Source: Candidatus Zhuqueibacterota bacterium | GTDB lineage: Bacteria; Zhuqueibacterota; Zhuqueibacteria; Oceanimicrobiales; Oceanimicrobiaceae | Length of the DNA: 64,000 nt | Assembly: GCA_029262005.1 (NCBI GenBank) | Contig: JAJDAG010000134.1 | Coordinates: 1-64,000, forward strand | Direction of reading: 5' to 3' | In this document: positions 45,171 to 53,200 of the stretch, in pieces | Numbering within the stretch: position 1 is the first letter of the stretch | Layout: each line of letters opens with the position of its first letter | Notes under the pieces: generated by a model | Database searches by the model: none | Seen by the model: the letters and a program-made list of their open reading frames with translations, nothing else | Told to the model about the DNA's origin: nothing | Translations under genes and position numbers: made by a program

Positions 45171-45944
45171 ATGATTGAAACGCGTAATTTATCCAAGCAG
45201 TTTAAACTGACCCGGCAACAAAAAAAGGAGTTGGGAAACGAGTTTGCGGGCAGCACGGTTAACGCTGTTTCCGGGGTGAATTTTACCGCCCACCCGGGTC
45301 GGGTATTTTCGTTGTTGGGCGCCAATGGTGCCGGCAAAACCACCACCCTGCGCATGCTTGCCACCATGCTTAAACCAACGGCTGGAACCGCACAGATTTG
45401 TGGTTTCGATGTTGTGACCCAGGCTGTTGAAGTGCGAAAAAGACTGGGGTTTCTCACTGGTTCAACCGGACTTTACGACAGGCTGACCGCCAGTGAATTG
45501 GTTAAGTACTATGCTGATTTGCATGGCATGGACAAAGCAACTTTCGAGCACAGGCGCGATGAAATTTTTGACCGGCTCGACATGCACGAATTCGCTAACC
45601 GGCGCATCGGCAAACTTTCCACCGGAATGCGGCAAAAAGTTTCTATCACAAGAACCATCATCCACGATCCGGAGGTGGTGATTTTTGATGAGCCCACTGC
45701 CGGGCTGGATGTTGTGACGGCGCGCAGCATTATCCAGCTCATCCGAGATTTTCGTAAGCAGGGCAAAACCGTGATTTTTTCTACCCACATTATGGGTGAA
45801 GTTAATCTGCTCAGCGATGACCTGGCGATTATTCACAAAGGCAAACTTTGCTACCAAGGCACTTACCAGGAGTTTGGCGAACAGATGACCACAAAATCAT
45901 TAGAAGATGAATTCATCAAAATAGTAGAGGAGGCCGGAAAGTGA
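45171..45944 (+). CDS. ABC exporter ATP-binding protein (NatA/ABC-2 type)
   Basis: The protein has 257 residues. Walker A GANGAGKTT, signature LSTGMRQK, Walker B VVIFDEPTAGLD and the switch His in STHIMGE are all intact. The upstream part VNAVSGVNFTAHPGRVFSLLG is typical of NatA-type subunits. It overlaps the permease gene by 4 bp. Function: energises export by the following permease; NatAB systems move Na+, but the substrate here is not proven. Confidence 0.94.
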   Translation: MIETRNLSKQFKLTRQQKKELGNEFAGSTVNAVSGVNFTAHPGRVFSLLGANGAGKTTTLRMLATMLKPTAGTAQICGFDVVTQAVEVRKRLGFLTGSTGLYDRLTASELVKYYADLHGMDKATFEHRRDEIFDRLDMHEFANRRIGKLSTGMRQKVSITRTIIHDPEVVIFDEPTAGLDVVTARSIIQLIRDFRKQGKTVIFSTHIMGEVNLLSDDLAIIHKGKLCYQGTYQEFGEQMTTKSLEDEFIKIVEEAGK

Positions 45945-47134
45945 AAGCCTTTTTCATAATTTTCAAGAAAGAAGCCGTGGACACTTTGCGTGACAGGCGC
46001 ACGCTCATTACCATGATAGTTTTGCCGCTGGTTATTTTCCCGCTTATTATCGGCATTGTCACGCGCGTCAGTGAATCACAAGAAGGCAAGGCAAAGCTAA
46101 AGGAACTCAAAGTAGCAATCGTCTCCGTAGAAAAACTGCCACAGTTTGAAAAAATAATCCTGCAGGAAAAAGACATGGTCCTGGTTGGAAGTGTGGATGA
46201 AGACAGTGTGCGGTCTTATATCAAAGCGGAAACATTGGACGGCGCGTTTGTCTTCTCAAATAGATTCAGCAAGCGCCTGGTGGCGCTAAAACCGGGGCGG
46301 TTGAAATTTTATTTTCGCTCTGCAGAGGGCCAAAACATTAAGAAAGAACGCATGCTAAAGGTCGTGGATAAATTTGAAGAACAACTTTTGAAGGAGCGGT
46401 TTGTAAAACTGAATTTAAGTGAGACCACCGCTGAAACCATCAATTTAACTGAAGTTGATATTGCTACGACCCAGGAACGACTTGGCAAAGCCATCGGTGG
46501 ATTTCTGCCTTACATTTTTGTTATTTTCTGCTTCCTTGGCAGCATGTATCCGGCCATTGATCTGGGTGCCGGTGAAAAGGAGAGAGGCACCATTGAGACA
46601 CTCCTGACCACGCCGGTGGATCGCTTTGTTATCTTGCTCGGAAAATTCGGTGTTGTTGTGCTGACTGGCATCAGCTCAGCCATTATTGCACTTGTGGGCT
46701 TGTATCTTGGCATTCGTCAGGCGGGTGAAATTCCACCGGATGTGGCGGAAGTTTTGGCTTCTGTTTTACAACCACAAACCATTGTCTTGCTAATTTCGTT
46801 GTTGCTGCCTTTAACCATGTTCTTTGCCGGCATTTTACTTTCCATGTCAATGTACGCGAAAACGTTTAAAGAGGCACAAAGCCTGATTACGCCTGTGAAC
46901 CTTCTTATCATTGTGCCCGTGGCGGTTGGCCTCATTCCGGGGGTTGAACTGAACAGCGTTACAGCCCTAATCCCTATTTTGAATGTTTCGCTTTCAACCA
47001 GAGAGATAGTTGCCGGCACCATGGACTTTGCCCTGCTGACTGAGGTTTACGCATCTCTGGTTCTTATTGCGGGTTTGAGTTTGTTTTCAGCCTCAAGGTT
47101 ATTTGTGAAGGAGAGTGTTATTTTCAGGGGATAG
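45941..47134 (+). CDS. ABC-2 type permease (NatB-like)
   Basis: The protein has 397 residues, overlapping the ATPase gene by 4 bp. The N-terminal helix IMTIFKKE-type start (FFIIFKKEAVDTLRDRRTL) is the ABC-2 permease signature, followed by a large outside loop (about 45-180) and a C-terminal block of five helices with GAGEKERGTIETLLTTPV, the classic family motif. The loop resembles NatB. Inner-membrane exporter with the NatA-like ATPase. Confidence 0.93.
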   Translation: MKAFFIIFKKEAVDTLRDRRTLITMIVLPLVIFPLIIGIVTRVSESQEGKAKLKELKVAIVSVEKLPQFEKIILQEKDMVLVGSVDEDSVRSYIKAETLDGAFVFSNRFSKRLVALKPGRLKFYFRSAEGQNIKKERMLKVVDKFEEQLLKERFVKLNLSETTAETINLTEVDIATTQERLGKAIGGFLPYIFVIFCFLGSMYPAIDLGAGEKERGTIETLLTTPVDRFVILLGKFGVVVLTGISSAIIALVGLYLGIRQAGEIPPDVAEVLASVLQPQTIVLLISLLLPLTMFFAGILLSMSMYAKTFKEAQSLITPVNLLIIVPVAVGLIPGVELNSVTALIPILNVSLSTREIVAGTMDFALLTEVYASLVLIAGLSLFSASRLFVKESVIFRG

Positions 47135-47228
47135 AGCCAATACCTGGTGTTGTGTCTGTTAGCCTGGGTAATTCATGAGAGCTGAAATACGCTGCCAGTT
47201 CGGCATGTCGGAACTAACATCCCTCTGC

Positions 47229-47308
47229 TTTTCGCTCCGGACGAGCGAAAACCTGTCTCCCTGCATAGGGAGTTTAGTCTGATTTGTCAAGCGTTCAACG
47301 AACAAATC
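47229..47308. terminator. Three consecutive hairpins after the ABC operon
   Basis: Hairpin 1 pairs 47229-47237 with 47243-47251 (9 bp, 5-nt loop). Hairpin 2 pairs 47257-47262 with 47267-47272 (6 bp, 4-nt loop) followed by TTTAGTCT. Hairpin 3 pairs 47281-47287 with 47302-47308 (7 bp, with an inner CGTT/AACG). At least hairpin 1 or 2 could terminate the plus-strand operon; the triple arrangement is unusual. Confidence 0.5.
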
Positions 47309-47400
47309 AGGGGGATGTCTAGCACACCCAACTTTGCAAAATTTCGCTTTAGCAGTTTGGGTCTGAAACTTGAATCCGGTGTGAACATTAAAAAGGACTT

Positions 47401-47543
47401 GTCATTTCGAACCACGACGTCTTTTTGTCGTGTGTGAGAAATCTGTGCGGAAAGATGAGAATCGAGGTCAAACATTTGTTTTTGCGGTAATAAAATTGCT
47501 CACTGCAGATTTCTCCGCCGAAAGAACCGGCGTTCGAAATGAC
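47401..47543. repeat. Palindromic GTCATTTCGA...TTCGAAATGAC element (MITE-like)
   Basis: Outer inverted ends GTCATTTCGAA (47401-47411) and TTCGAAATGAC (47533-47543), and inner inverted pairs GAGAAATCTG (47436-47445) and CAGATTTCTC (47506-47515), make a 143-bp palindromic element. A half-unit with the same core is at 16503-16541. No coding frame; probably a non-autonomous, dispersed repeat. Confidence 0.7.
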
Positions 47544-47960
47544 GCCTTCTTTTGGTTTTGGGGACGATCCCGACAGAATTCTGAGGGTTTGTACAGTCAC
47601 GCGTTATTCCGAACTGACGTTGATTTAGGTAGCTGCGAAATTTGAGCTGTTATATGAATAGTGAAATTTTTGTTTCATCTCAAAAAAATGAGTGCGGCGC
47701 GCTCCTGCTGCGCGTGTTTGTTTGGCCTTGCTGGATGAGTCCGCCCTGTTTAATTCCCCGCCTGTTTGTCACAAGACGCGCAATTCCTATCCGGTCACAG
47801 TCACAGATGCCGGAATGAGTTGATGGGAGACGGACTTGGAGATTCTGCTGTCAACATAAGGCTGACCGGGGGGTGTTGTCAATGGAAAATTGTGACAAGG
47901 ATTGAAAATGTTGGCGGATAGAGGATAGGTGATTGTAGACAGGGGTCTTGCCATCCGGTT
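47544..47960. other. Intergenic, no supported gene
   Basis: Gene-poor stretch between the palindromic element and the first 21-bp repeat array. It has open frames of up to about 85 codons on both strands, without start signals. No known element recognised. Confidence 0.45.
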
Positions 47961-48128
47961 TACGCCTCTTGTGGCTGGTTTTGCTCTTCTCATCGCCAGG
48001 TCTACCCGACCCGCAGCTGGGTTTGCTTGAGCCGATGCGAGAGTCACGCCTGCCGAAACAAGGTTTACGCCTCTTGAAACAGAGTTTACTGCTGCTGAAG
48101 CAAGGGTTGCTTTTCCCGAACTGCCTCA
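47961..48128. repeat. Eight degenerate 21-bp tandem repeats (array 1)
   Basis: Eight consecutive 21-bp units (47961-47981, 47982-48002, ... 48108-48128) share the loose consensus T-A/G-C-x-C-x-T-x-x-x-G-x-A-x-C-x-x-G-G-T-T. Best preserved are TACGCCTCTTGAAACAGAGT(T) and CACGCCTGCCGAAACAAGGT(T). The period is a multiple of three, so frames stay open on both strands, which explains the overlapping small ORFs here. The same repeat family is at 49204-49455. Confidence 0.7.
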
Positions 48129-48197
48129 TACCAAATCGATTATCACTTAATTAAGTCAGAAACCGGTGTTATATGAGCCGGTCCCGCTCGGACAAAA

Positions 48198-48235
48198 TAA
48201 AAACAGCCGGCCTTCATTGCGAAGACCGGCTGTTT
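48198..48235 (-). terminator. Terminator of the gene at 48326-49036
   Basis: Arms 48201-48215 and 48221-48235 pair over 14 of 15 positions around ATTGC. On the minus strand the stem is followed by TTTATTTTG. It is about 90 bp after the stop. Confidence 0.75.
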
Positions 48236-48325
48236 GCTGGTTTGTTTTGTGATATTAAATCGATACGAGTGTTGCGCATCCGCCAGAATTGACAACCAAT
48301 CCTGTTCGAGCGTTAAAACCTGACA

Positions 48326-49036
48326 CTAAGGCTGGCTCGGGGCCGGCTCAGGGTTGACGACGGGTTCCGTCTCATCGACCACGGTTACGGTGCGGCTGCC
48401 ATGATTGAACTTGCGGCGCAGGCCGTATTCCATCATCACCGGATCATTGTAACCCTGTTCCAGGCGAGTCACCAGATAGGCATAAACGCGCTTGCGCAAC
48501 TCCCGGTATTCCGGGATCACTTTCGACAGTTCGATGCGGGTGTTTTCGAGGTCCGCCTTGACATCCGTAATGGTATCAATTTTCTGGCGCAGGGCTTGCG
48601 CCTGGGTGGTGACCTCTGCCAGCACCTCGGCTTCGGGTTTCATGGATTCGTCGGTTTGCTCCGCCGCCACCCGCACGATGTGTTGCAAATGAGCCAGCAC
48701 CTCGAGACGGCGTGTTGGCGGATCGTCGGCAACCTGGTAGAGCGCTTTCACTGTGTCCGGCTGCTCTGGCTTGAGACTGGCAAGGGAGTGGCCGACAGCG
48801 ATACTTGCGCTGCGCCCGCGCTCCTGGGTCTCCGCCGTTTGCTGCCGCGCCCGCCGCTCATCTGACTTCAGCGTATAAAAAGTGTTGACCAGCCCCGGAA
48901 ACGCCTTGTTGGCTGCTTCCACCTCCTTGGCCAGGTCTGCTCGCAGAGGGGTGCCGCTGTTTTGATGGCCTTCCCACATATTTTGCAACAGTTCCAGCCA
49001 GTACCCGAAGAGGTGCTTACCTAATTTTACTGCCAT
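48326..49036 (-). CDS. Hypothetical helical protein flanked by 21-bp repeat arrays
   Basis: The protein has 236 residues from MAVKLGKHLFGYWLELLQNM at 49036; AAAGGAG precedes the ATG, so the in-frame start at 49105 is not needed. It is almost entirely helical, rich in Glu, Gln and Ala, with a likely coiled coil near 130-180 (MKPEAEVLAEVTTQAQALRQ, then KADLENTRIELSKVIPEY) and a Pro/Glu-rich C-terminal tail. No signal peptide or catalytic motif. I do not recognise it. The gene is more GC-rich than the surroundings and lies between two arrays of the same degenerate 21-bp repeat (47961-48128 and 49204-49455), which suggests a cassette-like unit that arrived together. Confidence 0.75.
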   Translation of the reverse strand: MAVKLGKHLFGYWLELLQNMWEGHQNSGTPLRADLAKEVEAANKAFPGLVNTFYTLKSDERRARQQTAETQERGRSASIAVGHSLASLKPEQPDTVKALYQVADDPPTRRLEVLAHLQHIVRVAAEQTDESMKPEAEVLAEVTTQAQALRQKIDTITDVKADLENTRIELSKVIPEYRELRKRVYAYLVTRLEQGYNDPVMMEYGLRRKFNHGSRTVTVVDETEPVVNPEPAPSQP

Positions 49037-49203
49037 GATTATACTCCTTTCCCTGATGTTTTTCGGATCGTCTTTGCCGGGAATATCGGCAGCAGAATGA
49101 GCCAACTTGAGCCGCAGCAGACAATGCCTTCATTCGTATCCATCGTGGGAGTGACAGAAGAGAGACTTTACGGATGGAGGAAAAACCTCCGGACGCGGGT
49201 CAT

Positions 49204-49455
49204 TTGCCTTTGGTAAACGAATGTTGGCGTGCGTGCCGACGATATTGGCTCTCGGCGCAACAACATTGGTTCACGGACAAACAGGTTTGGTCTGTTGACA
49301 ACCTGTTTTATCCTAAGAAAAATTGATTTTAGCCTGCGGGAAACCGATTTTGGCTACCAGGTGAAGCGATTGAGGCCCATGGGAAACGTTTTTACCTTGA
49401 GGGCAATGCAAGTTTGACTGTCGGGCGGACGATTTGAGTTTCGCGGAGCATCATT
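49204..49455. repeat. About twelve degenerate 21-bp tandem repeats (array 2)
   Basis: Units of 21 bp run from 49204 to about 49455, with consensus near TGGCxTxCGGGxAAxCGATTT. The best are TAGCCTGCGGGAAACCGATT(T) at 49330-49350 and TATCCTAAGAAAAATTGATT(T) at 49309-49329. Read on the plus strand they give heptapeptides (RRNNIGS, RTNRFGL, RKIDFSL, RETDFGY) in a 62-codon open frame, but there is no ribosome binding site. They share the unit length and core (TA-GCCT--GGAAAC-GA) with array 1, in the same orientation. Confidence 0.7.
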
Positions 49456-49467
49456 TTGGAATTGCCG

Positions 49468-49620
49468 CTATTTGGAAAAATAGAGGGTGGCAGAGCCGCG
49501 TGAATGGCCTTTGGGTTGCAGAGATTCTTGCTCGGTCTGAGTTATTACCCGGGCCGCCCAATAAGAACCGGGCATTTGCCCTAAGCAGTCGTTAAAAAGT
49601 TTTTCCTTGAATATTTTCAC
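49468..49620 (-). CDS. Possible small protein, unknown
   Basis: A 50-codon frame from a GTG at 49620 with GAGGGAAATGAT just before it. The product (KIFKEKLFNDCLGQMPGSYW, then a Gln/Ser-rich tail) matches nothing I know. An 18-codon frame starting MKGLATGYKARL lies just upstream on the same strand. Coding status is uncertain. Confidence 0.3.
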   Translation of the reverse strand: MKIFKEKLFNDCLGQMPGSYWAARVITQTEQESLQPKGHSRGSATLYFSK

Positions 49621-49792
49621 ATCATTTCCCTCATTGTTTAGGGGGTGGGATAAGACGTGCTTTATATCCAGTTGCAAGACCTTTCATAAATGATTGATTA
49701 AAACTAATCAAAATAAACGGGCTTCACGTATCCAATCCCCTAAACCATGTCCGGATGCTGCTATACTCAACTTGGTGGGGGAGAAGCCCTTG

Positions 49793-50051
49793 CTAATTGC
49801 GCCCTGGGAGGGAATCCCAGGCGAGCGGAAAAAAGCCGCCAGAATTTACTGCAGGTCCATCTGCAAACATAGTCCCGTTCCATCCTTTATAGGGGCTATA
49901 GCGATACCTGGTAGGGTCTTTTTCAATTGGTGGAAAAGACCCTAGATCGGATTGGGCATAACCGGATGAAAACAAAGTGACAAGCAATTTGAGCGTTGCA
50001 ACTAAACTTGAATGGATAAATAAATTAGAAAGAGCCGAGACGCGTTTTCAT
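49793..50051 (-). pseudogene. Frameshifted remnant of an exported protein
   Basis: From the ATG at 50051 the first codons (MKTR) run into a stop, but a shift of one base just after them opens a frame that reads as a signal peptide (LVATLKLLVTLFSSGYAQ) and a short mature part (DLGSFPPIEKDPTRYRYSPY, then FADGPAVNSGGFFPLAWDSL) before a stop at 49793. The parent would be a secreted protein truncated after about 50 mature residues. No family recognised. Confidence 0.45.
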
Positions 50052-50226
50052 TCCGAGTTGATGCCCGTGTTATACGCAACATAAAAACTAATAATGAATA
50101 AAAATTAACGGCGAGTATATGCTCAGCTGACAGCTTTTGCTGGCAATTGACGCATATACAATCTTAGGCTCAGTGCAATCTAATCTCAATACTACCCTAA
50201 ATGAAATATTCAAAATATAGCTCATT

Positions 50227-53200
50227 TTATTCAATGTTGTCCCAATTAGTTCCAGTCGAAGTTTTTTGATACAACTTGGCTTCCAGATTAGTAATCCACA
50301 ACACATCGGACTTGGTGTGGGCAAGTCGTTTGCCACCATTTGCAAATTGGACATTAACTTTGGTGAAAGACCATGAGCTACCACTTCCACTCACTTTATA
50401 TACATATCCATCATCACCCAAAACGTACATATCGTCACTATTCTGACCACCATCTGCTAAGTCTATTGCTTTTACTCCGGCAGGTAAATGGATTTCCAGC
50501 CATGAGTTGGCAGGAGGCACCTGATACCGATACACTTTTCCTGCTTTAGAAACTACCCAGGGTGTTCCGGGCCCGTCATTTTCTACATCAATGGCGATAG
50601 CTCCTCCGCTAACGCCGCTGTTCCAGCTATTTTTCGAAGGATCATCCTTGTCCGTACCGTAGTGTAAAATGGTAAAGTCTTTATTCGTAGTCAGGGCGAT
50701 TCCTCCGGCATTGGCCGAGATGGTAGGTACATCACTGATTGCCCATATGCTTCCAGATGTATGTACCGCTATATCCGTGATGCCGGAAGACTTGTTAGAA
50801 GCGTTCCGGTTATCTTTATTATATCCAAAACTTCCATCAGGTTTGAGTTTTGCCAGCGCTCCTTCTTTATCAACTATCCAGGGTTTTCCATCGTAATCTA
50901 CATCTATCCGCTTTGCATACTGATTTATCCCGCTAAGCGTGTATCCTATCCATTTTGTCCCGTTCCAATTCCATATTTTTTTTCCGCTCATCCAGATATC
51001 TTCATCCTTTTCTGCTACATCATAAACCGGAAGTGGAGCGATGTATTTCAGGATATCTGTGGTGATTTTATCATCAGAACTGACGATTCCACTTGCTATG
51101 GACATGTAAATATTATCCTCCGTATCTATGGCATAGCGACTAGGGTGAGCTATTCTCAGATTTTGATACGGAAAGTTATAGGTGTTGAGTTCCCACGTAC
51201 CATTTTCATTTAATAAGATTGGATTGAACGTAGAAATTTTGGAAACCCCTAAGCCATATAGCCTGCCTTTGCTATCCTGAATAGATATTCCGGACAAAAA
51301 GTATTCTTCATCATTAATACTGGGTTTGCGGTTTTCTACGACATTGTTCCAGCTACTCCCATCCCATTCTCCAAATCTGATGAGGTTTAGATACCTTTTC
51401 TTATCGGATGAAGTGGAATTGGTTTTGGAGAAAAGTCCGGATACTTTCAGGTTATTACCAGATTGATAGAGTCTGTATACCCCTTCTCTTTTATGTGGCG
51501 AGTTCACCACACCGGTATTTACGCGTAAGCTATAGGCTTCCGGGGTAGATTTTATCCGGATTAATCCTTTGGATACAGTCACAGGTAAGTCTCTGGAAGT
51601 AATATCCCCGGTCAAAATATCCTGCCATGTATCAGCAGGCGTTCTTTTTCCCAGATAGTATGAGCCCGGCACGCGGGATTTAGACGCATTCACCCCTACA
51701 TAAACATTGCTTGCATTATCTACCAGGAGAGTTTGCACCTTTCCTACTCCCTCCCCGGTTCGAGTGAGGTGAGTCCAACTGGTCCCATTGTGACGATATA
51801 GTTTTCCACTGCTCGCAGTTCCTGCATAGATATCATTATTGGTAGGATCGGTTGCCAGCGAAAGGGGCACCTCATCTATATCATATGCCGTCCAGGTATT
51901 ACTGGACCATTTGGCCGCATACTTCCCTACTGAGGTAAATTCTCCGGCTACGTAAATGCTTCCGTCACTTTCTTCCTCAGCCAGAGCATTTACCGTACCG
52001 TTTACGCCAGTACTCAGGGCTTTCCAGGTACCGGATGGCTCACGCACAGCAATGTTATTTACAGTGGTGCTTCCCACTTTTGGAAAGTTCCCACCTGCAT
52101 ACAGGTTCCCGTTCCGGTCAAACAGAAGTGCATTTACCAGACCGTCTATTTCCCCTTCCAACTTCGTCCATCCGACTATATTCAATCTCCCGGTGCCTAT
52201 GCCTCTTACTTTGAATACAAATTTTTTATCAGCCACAGTTCCGCCGGGGTAGCTGGCATCATATGTGATTTCCACATCTGCCTCATAGCTTCCGTGGGCA
52301 GGTGGTGTAAAGCTGATATCAAAAAACTTGCCTCCGTGAGGGGCCAGGGTAGATACCAAAGCAGAACTATTTACTATGCTAAAAGCCCCGGCAGTGGGCG
52401 TTTCATTTTTAAGGCTTACGCTCTTGATAGACAAATTCACTACCCCGCTGTTTCTGAGCCAATAAGGCAGAGTGGTAGTATTACTAGGATCATGTGCCCC
52501 ATAATCCACTTTATTCCTAGCGTTTTGGTAAATCACATTATAGGTCTTGCCTCCTTGCACGGTCAGTTCTGGTCTCCAAAGCGTTTTTCCATCACTCCCT
52601 ATCACTTTCAAGTCCCCCCGGTGTCCATTCTCGCTGGAAAGAAGAAATTTACTCCCGGTGGCAGGTGCCGGTAATCCTACCTTGTTAGTAGAAGAAGGAA
52701 AAGTGAAACTGAGCTGTCCTTTATCAAAGGTGATGGAGTTAGCTCCGGTGCTAATACCCTCTTCATAAGTGCTGGTAATAAAGCCTCCCGTACGAAAATA
52801 AACATTTACCAGATTTCCATCATTTCCCAGATTCAGGCTATTATTCCCTGCGGCTGACGTCATCACATCTTCTTCCACAGCAGGATAAGCCGGGCTGTTT
52901 ATGGTCTTACTGCTTATCTCATAAACAGGTGTTTTACCTGTCAGGCTCATATCTTCCTCAGGTAGATAGAGTACCGCTTTGCGGAAGTTTCTCGGTGGTA
53001 GCCACACATTATTGATGTCAAAGGCGTTCTGCATATAGGTGTACTGCCCCATCGTGGTGCCCGCCAGCTCTTTTCTATTCTGGAGAAAAGTAGGATAGGA
53101 ATACCCACTGTTAAACCAGGCTTGTACAGAAGAGGCGTAAGATTCTCTGGGTCTATTTGGAGATAAATATCCCTCTACCGGGGTAAGGTCTCCTGACTGC

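Noticed and set aside
47961..49455. The 21-bp arrays as a CRISPR
   Set aside because: Units are contiguous, without spacers, and degenerate; no cas genes nearby.
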